Part shown: one piece after another, positions 26,627 to 35,767 of the stretch
How positions within the stretch are numbered: position 1 is the first letter of the stretch
How the letters are laid out: every line of letters starts with the position of its first letter
From: Sphingobacterium sp.
Lineage (GTDB): Bacteria > Bacteroidota > Bacteroidia > Sphingobacteriales > Sphingobacteriaceae
NCBI GenBank assembly: GCA_031286695.1
Contig: JAITTY010000011.1
Location: 682,001 to 746,000, forward strand
Direction: 5' to 3'
Length of the DNA stretch: 64,000 bases
The notes under the pieces: model-generated
Seen by the model: the letters and a program-made list of their open reading frames with translations, nothing else
Database searches by the model: none
What the model was told of the DNA's origin: nothing
Program-made: the position numbers and the translations under genes

Positions 26627-28627
26627 TTAAATATAATTTATTAACGCTTGTATTGAATCCTGTGGTAGACTGCAGGTCTTGTTTTTACAAAGATATGCTT
26701 TTGTCTCCTTTCCGACTCTATGCTCCAGGAGTGGAAGATTTTCTTCCGTACCGCCGAGCACAATTTTATTAGGAATATAATATTGATCGAGTTCTTTTTT
26801 TAAAGCCGTTGCTCCATCCCCCGTCAATGCAATTTCATTGATTCCATATATTTCTTCTAGCAATAATATTGCCCAATTTGAATAGGCCGATCCATAGGTC
26901 TTGATTTGCGGGAATACATTCGCCAACAATTGGTCTGTAATGGCGATGTAATTTTCGTCGTCAAAAAGCAATCCTAATCGTTTCAGCTGACGAACCATTG
27001 TTGACGAAGAGGATGGGATTACGTTGTCCATAATTTCGCTTTTCCGTGCAATGAGTTCCTCCGCCTCCGACGAAGTATAGTAGAATGTTTTTTGTGATGC
27101 ATCGTAAAACAATGCAATGGCCTTATCAGCAAGCTGCCTTGCTTTGCTTAGCCAATTGAGGTCAAATGTAGCCTCATACAATGTTATAAAGGCTTCAATA
27201 GTGAATGCATAGTCATCTAGGAAGCCTTTGATCGCTCTATTGTTATCTTTTGGCTGGTGCAATAACTGGATATCGTCCTGAATAAGATGCGTACAGATAA
27301 ACTCGGCATTGTTTAAAGCGAGTTCAAGAAAATGACTGTTTCCAAGACTTTGATAAGCATCGATGAGCCCTTTTAGAAAGAGGGCATTCCAGGTGGTAAG
27401 CTGTTTGTGATCGAGTCCCGGACGTACGCGTTTTTCACGGTAGTCGTATAATTTTTTCTTTGAAATTTTTAGAAAATCTGACCATTCGTCAGGTGACATA
27501 TTGACCTTTGCCGCTAGCTGGTCTGCATTTATGGCGCAAATAGGGATGTTGGTTTTTTCTTCCGCCCAGTTGCCTGCTTCGGTCATATTAAAATATTGGC
27601 CAAGGAGGGGAGCATCATCGCCCAATACCCTATCAAATTCAGCTTTAGAGAATGAATAGTATTTTCCTTCGATCCCCTCACTATCTGCATCTAAAGCACT
27701 ATAGAAACCGTGGTTAGGTGCAAGCATTTCCCGTTCGGCCCAGTCAATCGTTTCTTCGATAATCCGTTTATAGAATGGATCATGACTTTGTTGAAAGGCT
27801 TCGGAATATAGGGAAAGTAGTTGTCCATTATCATAGAGCATTTTTTCGAAATGTGGAATATGCCAATAATGATCCACAGAATAGCGCGCAAAACCGCCAC
27901 CGATCTGGTCATATATTCCACCTGATCCGATCTTTTTCAACGTAAAATGAACGTGCTCCAATAGTTCCTGATTGTCTGCAAGCACCCCATATTTTAGAAA
28001 GAATAGCCAATTGTTTGGTAACGGAAATTTAGGTGCTCTTTGATAGCCGCCTTCCTTGTTGTCGAAGGTTTCTGTCCAAGGCTCAACAATTGCGCTTAAG
28101 TCTTCGGAAGTATATTGCTCGGGAATGGGATTGATAGGTAGTTTCTCGGCCTGTTGAATACCGTTGTTTAGCTTTTCGGCATAGTCAAATGCGACTTCGG
28201 GTTTATCTTCCCACATTTGAGCAATTTGCAATAAGATATTCTGCCAGTCGTGCGGTTTGAAATAGGTGCCACCATAAATTGGTCTTCCATCGGGTAGGCA
28301 GATACAATTCAAGGGCCAGCCGCCGGCATTGGTCATCAGTTGCACAGCAAGCATATAAACTTGATCAATATCTGGGCGTTCTTCGCGGTCAATTTTGATC
28401 GATACGAAAAACTTATTCATGGTTTGGGCGATGGCTGAGTTTTCAAAACTTTCACGCTCCATCACATGGCACCAATGGCAGGCCGAGTAGCCAATGCTTA
28501 CAATGATCAGTTTATTTTCGTCTTTTGCTTTTTTTAAAGCTTCCGGCCCCCAAGGCATCCAATCTACTGGATTGTGCGCGTGCTGTTTAAGGTACGGTGA
28601 ATGTTCAAATTGCAATTGATTCGCCAT
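26627..28627 (-). CDS. Thioredoxin-domain protein of the YyaL/DUF255 family (spermatogenesis-associated protein 20-like)
   Basis: The ATG at 28627 (MANQLQFEHS) gives the invariant family start 'SPYLKQHAHNPVDW'; an ATG 17 codons upstream is unlikely. The 666-residue protein has a thioredoxin-like N-terminal domain with 'SACHWCHVMERESFE' (CHWC at 50-53), then a large alpha/alpha-barrel domain of the glycoside hydrolase/epimerase fold ('GGIYDQIGGGFARYSVD', 'WHIPHFEKMLYDNGQL', 'NALFLKGL'). The family is widespread and its biochemical role is not settled; a redox or sugar-related function is assumed. No signal peptide is visible. Confidence 0.92.
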   Translation of the reverse strand: MANQLQFEHSPYLKQHAHNPVDWMPWGPEALKKAKDENKLIIVSIGYSACHWCHVMERESFENSAIAQTMNKFFVSIKIDREERPDIDQVYMLAVQLMTNAGGWPLNCICLPDGRPIYGGTYFKPHDWQNILLQIAQMWEDKPEVAFDYAEKLNNGIQQAEKLPINPIPEQYTSEDLSAIVEPWTETFDNKEGGYQRAPKFPLPNNWLFFLKYGVLADNQELLEHVHFTLKKIGSGGIYDQIGGGFARYSVDHYWHIPHFEKMLYDNGQLLSLYSEAFQQSHDPFYKRIIEETIDWAEREMLAPNHGFYSALDADSEGIEGKYYSFSKAEFDRVLGDDAPLLGQYFNMTEAGNWAEEKTNIPICAINADQLAAKVNMSPDEWSDFLKISKKKLYDYREKRVRPGLDHKQLTTWNALFLKGLIDAYQSLGNSHFLELALNNAEFICTHLIQDDIQLLHQPKDNNRAIKGFLDDYAFTIEAFITLYEATFDLNWLSKARQLADKAIALFYDASQKTFYYTSSEAEELIARKSEIMDNVIPSSSSTMVRQLKRLGLLFDDENYIAITDQLLANVFPQIKTYGSAYSNWAILLLEEIYGINEIALTGDGATALKKELDQYYIPNKIVLGGTEENLPLLEHRVGKETKAYLCKNKTCSLPQDSIQALINYI

Positions 28628-28705
28628 AAGACGAAGGTAGTGAAAATCTAAATCAACTAACATTGATTTGGAAGGCAATGCTAGTTGATTTAGATTATTT
28701 ATATG

Positions 28706-29428
28706 TTAAAAGTGTTTAAATGTCGTTATTAATCGTATAAAACCATCTTTTATGCGGTATTTTTTATTGTTTTCTGTATATCCATTGAGTTCAAACTCAG
28801 CTTCCAATAAAAAAAACCTTCCGTCGAGTTTTTCAAATTTCAAAATCGTAAACTTAGAATCATCTTGGATGTTGTTATTCAATTGGACTGGTTTTGTCAT
28901 GGATCGAGTGGGAATGTACGAAAACAAGGATTCTTCCGTTTGGGAAGAAATACTTAAAAATATACCTGATGTTTTATTTTCACGTGCATAATCTGTTATA
29001 AATTGTTGCGGGCCTGTTGCTAATTGAAATCCATTTATGGGTTCGTACCCTATTGATCCTTCTTGCAATTTCGCGATATTGTATTTTTTAGTGAAACCAA
29101 TCTTCACAAACGCGTCGCCAGAAAACTGATAATTATATTCAACTAGCAAAGAATCTTTTTCACCATACCACCAAGTATTTCCGCTACTATAAGCATAATC
29201 TCTATTCGGCAATTCCTGGCTATAAGGTTTAATGTTAACTTGTTTATTACTGAAGCCATTCGCATATTGATCGTTACAAATATATTTGATGCCGTTAATT
29301 GTATATGAAATACTATCGCTCAGGCTTAGGTTTTCTTTTATATTATCATCCGGATTAACTTCGGTTTGATTTTTCTTGCAAGAAAAAAAGAAAAGACCGA
29401 CTACAGTCATTAAAAAAAATAATTTCAT
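28706..29428 (-). CDS. Lipoprotein of unknown function
   Basis: A 240-residue protein with a lipoprotein signal, MKLFFLMTVVGLFFFSCKKN (Cys17). The rest is rich in beta-strand-like and polar segments ('SISYTINGIKYICND', 'GNTWWYGEKDSLLVEYNYQF', 'GYTENNKKYRIKDGFIRLI'), reminiscent of small Bacteroidota outer-membrane lipoproteins. I recognise no domain. It lies upstream of the YyaL gene on the same strand, 78 bases away, and downstream of a start-less lipoprotein remnant, with several lipoproteins nearby. No function is proposed. Confidence 0.7.
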   Translation of the reverse strand: MKLFFLMTVVGLFFFSCKKNQTEVNPDDNIKENLSLSDSISYTINGIKYICNDQYANGFSNKQVNIKPYSQELPNRDYAYSSGNTWWYGEKDSLLVEYNYQFSGDAFVKIGFTKKYNIAKLQEGSIGYEPINGFQLATGPQQFITDYARENKTSGIFLSISSQTEESLFSYIPTRSMTKPVQLNNNIQDDSKFTILKFEKLDGRFFLLEAEFELNGYTENNKKYRIKDGFIRLITTFKHF

Positions 29429-29858
29429 TAGTAAGGAATTGAATTTGAGTATTTGTGTAAACTATAAAAATAACAGTTAAAATTAGTGTATTAAATATTT
29501 TTTGTTTTTCTAAGTATTAAAAACATATTTTAATATTTAGGCTTTCCGATAATCATATAATGTTCAATAATATCTTTCGGAGTTCCAACTTCCGGTATTT
29601 CAGGATAATTTTCTTTGGAACACGAGGTGAAAATAAATAAAATTAAAATTATGAAAAGGTGTGTTTTTAATATATTTTTTGATTTTTCGTAAAAATAGAA
29701 AATTTATTTAAAATTTGATTAATTGTGTGGCGTTGTTGTTTGTTTTTACGTTAAATGACTTTGGCGACTCATCGATTTGTAAATTAACTAGATGCATAAA
29801 ATCTCCATAGAATTTGATTATTTTTACATACGTTTATTATTAGCTTTACCGAAGTCCT
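29429..29858. other. AT-rich intergenic region before the second sigma factor operon
   Basis: This 430-base stretch has no complete gene. It holds the start-less lipoprotein frame listed separately (29530-29703). The promoter of the sigma factor gene at 29859 must lie in the last 150 bases, where TACGTTTA (near 29829) is one base off the TAnnTTTG consensus. Confidence 0.55.
29530..29703 (-). pseudogene. Small lipoprotein frame without a start codon (probable remnant)
   Basis: A minus-strand frame is open for 57 codons between stops. It encodes a hydrophobic stretch and a lipobox ('LFIFTSCSKENY') and then 'PEIPEVGTPKDIIEHYMIIG', ending in TAA at 29530-29532. No ATG, GTG or TTG exists in frame between the upstream stop and the lipobox. 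It is therefore either the 3' part of a decayed lipoprotein gene, a gene using a rare start (ATT/ATA), or has a sequencing error upstream. The lipobox resembles those of neighbouring lipoproteins. Confidence 0.45.
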
Positions 29859-30473
29859 ATGTCAAATGACGTTGACCTGCTTAAAAAGATAGTCCAAAAA
29901 GATCGTGATGCTTTTGAAGCTATTTATAAGGCCCATTTCCGCAAATTGTATATCTTATCTTTTCGTTACGTGCGAGAGGAAGGAATCGCCGAAGAGCTCA
30001 CCAACGATGTATTTATGATGTTATGGGAAAATGCAGGAAAATTGACCATTAATCAATCACTTGGAGCTTACTTATCCCGGAGTGTTATCAATCTCTCGAT
30101 TACTTACCTCAAAAAGAATCAACGTTTATTAGAACGGAATAATGATTATAGCAAAGAATTGGATCTGACAGATGAGGAGGATCAGACCGATAGCGCCGCA
30201 CTTTACGAATCCAAATTATTGATGATCGAAAGCCTATTGGACGGGTTGCCGCCGCAGTGTCGAAAAATTGTCCTCATGAGTAAGTACGATAAGATGAAAC
30301 AGCAGGAAATTGCAGACCAGTTGGGAATCTCCATTAAAACTGTAAAAAATCATTTGACCATCGCTTACGATAAAATTCGGGTAGCCTTGGCAAAGCAAAA
30401 AACATTTTTACTGCTTCTGATCGGCTTTTTATTTTTTTCATTGGGACTTTTTGTCCAGTTTATTATCTTATAG
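29859..30473 (+). CDS. ECF RNA polymerase sigma factor with C-terminal hydrophobic tail
   Basis: A 204-residue FecI-like sigma factor. Region 2 appears in 'FEAIYKAHFRKLYILSFRYV' and 'LTNDVFMMLWENAGK', and region 4 in 'LPPQCRKIVLMSKYDKMKQQ' with helix-turn-helix 'EIADQLGISIKTVKNHLTIA'. Unusually, the last 24 residues are strongly hydrophobic ('FLLLLIGFLFFSLGLFVQF') and look like a membrane helix, which could tether the factor to the inner membrane. It begins an operon: the FecR gene follows two bases after its stop, then a TonB receptor and a DUF4249 lipoprotein. Confidence 0.92.
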   Translation: MSNDVDLLKKIVQKDRDAFEAIYKAHFRKLYILSFRYVREEGIAEELTNDVFMMLWENAGKLTINQSLGAYLSRSVINLSITYLKKNQRLLERNNDYSKELDLTDEEDQTDSAALYESKLLMIESLLDGLPPQCRKIVLMSKYDKMKQQEIADQLGISIKTVKNHLTIAYDKIRVALAKQKTFLLLLIGFLFFSLGLFVQFIIL

Positions 30474-30475
30474 AT

Positions 30476-31486
30476 ATGGAAGAAAACAATATTTCAAGAT
30501 TTATTCCTTATGACTTGATTCAGAAAGAGCTGGATGGGACTATTTCCGAAAGGGAAGGGGTGTTGCTTGAACGTTGGATTTCTGAAGATACGGAGAACCA
30601 TCGATTATATGACGAAATCAGAACGATATCCGATGACCTTATTGCATTGGAACACTATAAAAAAGTAGATACCAATATTCAATGGAACAAATTTAAACTG
30701 AAGCTGGATAGAGCAGCCAATGTTCAAGACCAAGAGATCGCCATACCAATCAGAACGATCTGGAGACCGTGGACAAAATTTGCGGCAGCGGCAGTGTTAT
30801 TTATCGTAGGTTTTGCCTGTTATTTGAACTTTGACCGTTGGATGGGCTATGAAATCCGAATATATGGCTCAGCAGCGCAACAACCTATTTTGCTTCCTGA
30901 TAGTTCGGTCATGATACTGCATGCAGGAGCAGAAGCTGTGTTCAATAAACGAACATTTTCGGAAGCAAGAATTGTTGCACTAAAAAAGGGAAAAGCACTA
31001 TTTGATGTCAAACATCAAATAGGGAACTCTTTTATGGTTGATCTTGAAAATAATTATGTGCGTGATATCGGTACTACCTTTGAAGTAAATTTGCTGGCAG
31101 AAGATGTTGAAGTACTTGTTAAGGAGGGAACTGTAGCCCTGAGCAGTGGAAAGGGCGATCATGCGGAAGAACTTGTTTTACAAAAAAATCAAAAAGGACT
31201 CTATAAAAGGCAGACAGCGTCCTTATCCAAAATCGATCTGTCGGCAGAATATGATACTGATGTAGCACAAAAACTAAGCTACTCGAATGTTCGATTGGAC
31301 AGTATCTGCGCGGATCTGGAAAAGCATTTTCGAGCGAATATAACTGTTGTTGGAGATGGCCTAAAGGCACGTAAGCTGAGTATGTACTTTGATGGGCAAA
31401 CGCTCAATGAGATTGTTCAGATTCTCTCCAAGACCCTAAATGTGAAATGGAAAACGGGTAAAAAAGGATATAGTATCTACGAATAG
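30476..31486 (+). CDS. FecR-family anti-sigma factor
   Basis: A 336-residue regulator encoded directly after its sigma factor. The N-terminal cytoplasmic segment is about 100 residues, with a membrane helix around 'FAAAAVLFIVGFACYLNF'. The periplasmic FecR core is visible in 'QQPILLPDSSVMILHAGAEA', 'ALKKGKALFDVKHQIGNSF', 'DIGTTFEVNLLAEDVEVLV' and the C-terminal STN-like domain 'LSYSNVRLDSICADLEKHF' to 'LNVKWKTGKKGYSIYE'. It transmits the receptor signal to the upstream sigma factor. It lies 18 bases before the receptor gene. Confidence 0.93.
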   Translation: MEENNISRFIPYDLIQKELDGTISEREGVLLERWISEDTENHRLYDEIRTISDDLIALEHYKKVDTNIQWNKFKLKLDRAANVQDQEIAIPIRTIWRPWTKFAAAAVLFIVGFACYLNFDRWMGYEIRIYGSAAQQPILLPDSSVMILHAGAEAVFNKRTFSEARIVALKKGKALFDVKHQIGNSFMVDLENNYVRDIGTTFEVNLLAEDVEVLVKEGTVALSSGKGDHAEELVLQKNQKGLYKRQTASLSKIDLSAEYDTDVAQKLSYSNVRLDSICADLEKHFRANITVVGDGLKARKLSMYFDGQTLNEIVQILSKTLNVKWKTGKKGYSIYE

Positions 31487-31504
31487 ACTTTTCGCGTTGC
31501 TGAT

Positions 31505-34075
31505 ATGAAAGATAGGGTTCTGTATCGTCTGCTCTTTTTCTGCTGGTTGGTTATAGTTATGTGTTCGAAATCCATGGGCCAGGACTCCCCTGCAGACTGG
31601 CGAATTTCAATTGACACACATAACAAACAGATCATTCAGATACTTGCTGAAATTCATAAAACATACGATATATCTATGTCCTACGATGAGCAGATTTTTA
31701 ACAAGGACATTATCTATAGTCGATCATTTAATAGATCGAGCTTAGAAGAGGTTTTTAATTATTTGCTGAAAGATTCTAATGTTGGATTTACGATTATTAA
31801 TAGGGCGCTTATCTTCTATGAAGAAGATAAAACTTTTACCGTTAAGGGGCGCGTTGTAGATAGTCTAAGCGGTGAAAACCTGATCGGCGCTACTTTGTTG
31901 ATTGCAGAGAAAAGTAAAAGTAGCTCAAGTAATAAATATGGGTTTTACTCGCTGACATTGCCGCGGGGAGAATACAGTTGTTATGTAAGTTATTTGGGCT
32001 ATAAGACAAGAGTAGTCTCATTGAATGCTGAGTTAGCAAATAATTATCTCGTCATTAAGCTCGCTCCAGTGGATTTTAACCTGAGTGAGGTGGTGGTGAA
32101 TGTTGATTCTTCATTGACAGCGCAGCATTTGGGAAGTTTCACGGACAAGATCAATTGGTCTCAAACACGCAGAAATGCTTTTTATAAGGGCGAGGCAGAT
32201 ATCATGAAAGTCCTACAGATGCAAAATGGAATTAATGGATTGACGGAAGGTGGTAGCAATCTTTTTGTGCGGGGAAGCGGGAAGGATCAGAATCTTATTT
32301 TGCTTGATGAAGCTGTTGTGTATAATCCGTCTCATCTATTCGGTTTAACCTCCGTATTTAATTCGGATATATTGAAGAATACACAGCTTTATAAGGATGC
32401 TATTCCTGCAAGTCTAGGCGGACGTCTTTCTTCCATTATGGATATGAGTACCAGAGACGGTGATGCCAATGCTTTTCATGTTTTTGGTGGATCGAGCCTA
32501 TTGATAGCTCGGGTGGGAGCTGAGGGGCCCTTTATAAAAAAGGGAAAAGGTGCTTTCATTGCCACTGCACGGGGGAGCATATTAAATGCTTTTAATATGG
32601 ATTACCGTCTGTTTAATGTCAAAGGCAAGTATAGCGACTATAATGTGAAGTTCAACTATACATTTGATGAAAAAAACCGAGTCTACCTTTCGGGGTACTA
32701 TGGGCAAGATAAGGTGATTTCACCAAATAAGAATACAAATCGTTGGGGCAACTGGACGTCCACTTTGCGATGGAACCATGTACATAGTGATCGGTTATTT
32801 TTGAACCTTTCGGCTATTTTCAGTGATTATCATAATAAATTGGATGTCAGTAAGCCTGAATCGAGTGATAATCAAATCTGGTTGACACGTATACGTGATT
32901 TTAGTTTGAAATCGGATTTCACTTATTTTATGGGATTGGATCGTACCTTAGATTTTGGTCTTCAGGGGACCCTACATCGTTTCAATCCCGGTGAGATATC
33001 ACCAATAAATTCGAATACGGAGGATAATATTTTCAGGGCACAAGCCTATGATTATACGGGTTATGTTTCTTTTAACTGGAAGATTGATTCTGCCTTCCGG
33101 ATTGTTGCGGGAATGCGCGCCAATGCCTTTTTTAATGCCTCTTTTGGACGCTATTATTTATTGGATGGTAACTCGTATAAGCCACTGTCTAACGATGCCG
33201 ACAAGAAAAAGTCGTACTATGGTTTGGAGCCACGCTTGTCTTTGCAATATAAAATGGGGACAGATTATGCTTTCCGATTGGCTTATAATCGAAACTATCA
33301 GTATTTGCAGCTATTGCAGAATGATGAATTGGCTTTTTCCTCTTTGGAGGCCTGGGTACCGGCAGGACTGAATATTAAACCACAGTATGTTGATGCAATT
33401 TCTTTTCGAATAAACAGGCTATTGTATTATGGAAATATTGGATTGGAAGGGTATTGGAAAAAAATGGGAAATCAGGTCGAATTGATCGATCATGCACAAC
33501 TAATACTCAATCCTTTTATCGAAACACAATTGCGACAAGGCAAAGGGCATGCGTACGGGTTGGAATTATCCATCAATCAGCGTATCGGTGATTTTTCAGG
33601 GAATATTTTGTATAGTTGGTCGAGATCTTTTCGCAAGATCAATGGCATCAATAAGGGAAAGGAGTATGTGGCCAATTTCGACATTCCACATGTGCTCAAG
33701 AGTAACTTGTCTTATGATCTAGGACGTTCGGTGCATCTCAGTGCTTTTTATACCATTCATACAGGAAGGCCTTTGACTTATCCAATGGGATTTATGGAAT
33801 ATGAAGGAATCTATGTTCCGGTTTATTCAAGCCGTAATTCGCATCGGATGCCTACATTCAGTCGTTTTGATTTGAATTGTTCTGTAGATTTGGAAACGAT
33901 AAAGCAGCGGGAACGCGGAAGAAAACATACCTTAAGTTTTGGATTGTATAATGTATTTGATCAGCGTAATCCACTATATTATAGTTTCTCCGAAGATGGC
34001 AATGAGAACTTAACGATTCAGAAAACATCATTTTCTGGGAGAGTACCGTCAATTAATTACACCATGAGATTTTGA
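31505..34075 (+). CDS. TonB-dependent outer-membrane receptor with STN domain
   Basis: An 856-residue receptor with signal peptide (ending near residue 27), an STN signalling domain (about 32-108, 'ISIDTHNKQIIQILAEIHK'), a carboxypeptidase-like CNA-B domain (about 116-195), plug ('MQNGINGLTEGGSNLFVRGS', 'LLDEAVVYNPSHLFGL') and a beta-barrel ending in 'INYTMRF'. It lacks the SusC-type plug signature and SusD partner. Its pairing with a DUF4249 lipoprotein defines another common Bacteroidota uptake class. The STN domain fits signalling to the FecR protein just upstream. The imported compound is unknown. Confidence 0.94.
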   Translation: MKDRVLYRLLFFCWLVIVMCSKSMGQDSPADWRISIDTHNKQIIQILAEIHKTYDISMSYDEQIFNKDIIYSRSFNRSSLEEVFNYLLKDSNVGFTIINRALIFYEEDKTFTVKGRVVDSLSGENLIGATLLIAEKSKSSSSNKYGFYSLTLPRGEYSCYVSYLGYKTRVVSLNAELANNYLVIKLAPVDFNLSEVVVNVDSSLTAQHLGSFTDKINWSQTRRNAFYKGEADIMKVLQMQNGINGLTEGGSNLFVRGSGKDQNLILLDEAVVYNPSHLFGLTSVFNSDILKNTQLYKDAIPASLGGRLSSIMDMSTRDGDANAFHVFGGSSLLIARVGAEGPFIKKGKGAFIATARGSILNAFNMDYRLFNVKGKYSDYNVKFNYTFDEKNRVYLSGYYGQDKVISPNKNTNRWGNWTSTLRWNHVHSDRLFLNLSAIFSDYHNKLDVSKPESSDNQIWLTRIRDFSLKSDFTYFMGLDRTLDFGLQGTLHRFNPGEISPINSNTEDNIFRAQAYDYTGYVSFNWKIDSAFRIVAGMRANAFFNASFGRYYLLDGNSYKPLSNDADKKKSYYGLEPRLSLQYKMGTDYAFRLAYNRNYQYLQLLQNDELAFSSLEAWVPAGLNIKPQYVDAISFRINRLLYYGNIGLEGYWKKMGNQVELIDHAQLILNPFIETQLRQGKGHAYGLELSINQRIGDFSGNILYSWSRSFRKINGINKGKEYVANFDIPHVLKSNLSYDLGRSVHLSAFYTIHTGRPLTYPMGFMEYEGIYVPVYSSRNSHRMPTFSRFDLNCSVDLETIKQRERGRKHTLSFGLYNVFDQRNPLYYSFSEDGNENLTIQKTSFSGRVPSINYTMRF

Positions 34076-34076
34076 T

Positions 34077-34895
34077 ATGAGATTCTTGTTGATTTTAGTT
34101 ACTTATCTTCTAGTGGTTTCTTGCCAGAAATCAGCTGTAGACGAAGGGCAGTCATACGATATGATTGTTGAAGGGGGAATTAATACGATGTATAAAGAGC
34201 AGTATATCCAATTAAAGAAATTGGAAGGACTAAAGTCAAATGCGGGGACTGTCGGGATCAGCGGAGCTACCGTGCGTGTAGCGAATGGTCCCAATGTGAT
34301 TGAATTCAACGATTTGGGCGGGGGACTTTATCTGGGTGAGCTGTTCAATCTGAAAGACACCGTCGGCAACGTATTTCTGCTGACCATTACATTGAATGGG
34401 AAATCGTACGAAGCTCAGGATCAATTGATCCCTGTGGTACCTATTGAAAATGCGTTTTTACCGGTAGAAAAAAGTAGTTTGAATAACAAATGGGAGGTAA
34501 AGGTCAGCAAACACTTATTTGGGATGCGTACCCCCAATAAATGGCTCATCATCCCTCAAAAGGATTTTTCAGAGGGTGATGTCTCTTCTTTTCGATCTCC
34601 TTTTAGTTATAGTTATCGCTTGGGAGCACCCAATGTATTAAATAATCTACTTGGCAAGACATATAACTATGAAGTTTCGATGAAGGATAGTTTAATCGTT
34701 TCTAAGTTTTCCGAATCGCCTCGTTACTCCCGTTTTCTTTATAATCTATTTCAGGAGACAGAGTGGAAAGGGTTGTTGTCGGCAGTACCAGCCAATGTTG
34801 AAGGTAATATTTCCAATAATGCCCTTGGTTTTTTTTATGTCATGGACGGAGTCCGTAAATCTATTCCGGTAAAGGCTATCAGGACTAGTAAATAA
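34077..34895 (+). CDS. DUF4249 lipoprotein, receptor partner
   Basis: A 272-residue lipoprotein (Cys16 in 'LVVSCQKSAVDE'). It has a DUF4249-type beta-rich start 'MIVEGGINTMYKEQYIQL' and 'ISGATVRVANGPNVIEF', followed by 'GNVFLLTITLNGKSYEA'. Its start codon comes one base after the receptor stop codon, so the two are translationally coupled. DUF4249 proteins regularly accompany this type of TonB receptor and are presumed to sit on its extracellular face, as SusD does for SusC. No ligand can be deduced. It closes the operon. Confidence 0.85.
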   Translation: MRFLLILVTYLLVVSCQKSAVDEGQSYDMIVEGGINTMYKEQYIQLKKLEGLKSNAGTVGISGATVRVANGPNVIEFNDLGGGLYLGELFNLKDTVGNVFLLTITLNGKSYEAQDQLIPVVPIENAFLPVEKSSLNNKWEVKVSKHLFGMRTPNKWLIIPQKDFSEGDVSSFRSPFSYSYRLGAPNVLNNLLGKTYNYEVSMKDSLIVSKFSESPRYSRFLYNLFQETEWKGLLSAVPANVEGNISNNALGFFYVMDGVRKSIPVKAIRTSK

Positions 34896-35001
34896 TACCT
34901 TAAGGAAGGATACTAAAGCATTTTTAGCGACGAATAGATAGCCGAGTTGTCCTAAATAATTGATATCATTCAAAGCAACTATTTATACATAATATATACA
35001 C

Positions 35002-35700
35002 ATGAAAACTGCACAATATAAAGCAGATAGATTATTCCTATTTCTATTTTTCTGGTTATGTCTTGCCCTAAAACCAATGTATGCAGAGGTGCTACCAAAT
35101 TATGTTATCCCACTTAAGGATACGAATAATAAACAAAAAACAATGCTTGTGTTTATTACGGGTGATGGTGGCTACAATGATTTCAGCAAAAGCCTGCTGT
35201 CCTATTTCTCGCTCGATGGCTATCCCCGTTTGGTTATCGATGCAAAAAAATATTTTTGGAAAAAGAAAACCCCACAGGAAGCGGGAAGAGAATTTGAACG
35301 GTATATCGACCATTTCAAAAAGGAGTGGGATTGTGATCAGATTTATTTAATAGGACATTCATTCTCGGCAGGGGTGTTACCCTTTGTCCTGAATAATTTC
35401 TCGGATCCATTGAAAAAGTCCATCCGGCACGTGACCTATCTGTCACCAGATCAGTATGCGAGTTTTGAGGTAACGGTTTCGACGATGCTCAACTGGAAAC
35501 AGAAACCCAATGGCTATGAGGTACTCGCTGAAGTCATGAAGCTAAAGCAATTCTCCTCTACTTATGTCTTCTGCAAAGAAGGAGAGGAGGATCTTGTGAA
35601 AATGTTTCGAAATGCGGGCCTGAAAGTCGAAGTACTGGCAGGACCGCATAATTATAATCGCGATTTTAAGACTATTTATAATACGATTCGATTAAGATAA
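35002..35700 (+). CDS. VirJ/AcvB-family alpha/beta hydrolase (lysyl-phosphatidylglycerol hydrolase-like)
   Basis: A 232-residue exported protein with a signal peptide ending near 'PMYAE' (about residue 29). VirJ-domain hallmarks are 'FITGDGGYNDF' (GDGGY at 54-58), 'KKYFWKKKTPQEAG' (YFW at 84-86), the nucleophile elbow 'GHSFSAG' with Ser120, and a C-terminal 'GPHNYNRDF' with His216. AcvB/VirJ proteins of Rhizobiales act in the periplasm and hydrolyse lysyl-phosphatidylglycerol made by the MprF/LpiA synthase. An MprF-like synthase is encoded 2.7 kb downstream on the same strand, which supports this role, but the substrate is inferred. A strong terminator follows the stop codon. Confidence 0.83.
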   Translation: MKTAQYKADRLFLFLFFWLCLALKPMYAEVLPNYVIPLKDTNNKQKTMLVFITGDGGYNDFSKSLLSYFSLDGYPRLVIDAKKYFWKKKTPQEAGREFERYIDHFKKEWDCDQIYLIGHSFSAGVLPFVLNNFSDPLKKSIRHVTYLSPDQYASFEVTVSTMLNWKQKPNGYEVLAEVMKLKQFSSTYVFCKEGEEDLVKMFRNAGLKVEVLAGPHNYNRDFKTIYNTIRLR

Positions 35701-35723
35701 CATTCTATTAGGACCTTTTTATT

Positions 35724-35767
35724 AAAACCTTGTCATTCTACTGAATTTTAGATGCAAGGTTTTTTTT
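35724..35767 (+). terminator. Strong hairpin terminator running into the next start codon
   Basis: AAAACCTTG (35724-35732) pairs with CAAGGTTTT (35755-35763). An inner stem CAT-T-CTA/TAGATG (one bulged T) extends it, leaving the loop CTGAATTT. The following T-run reaches 35767, and the ATG of the DUF5686 gene is at 35768-35770. The structure can end transcription of the VirJ-like gene and also covers the ribosome-access region of the next gene. Confidence 0.88.
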
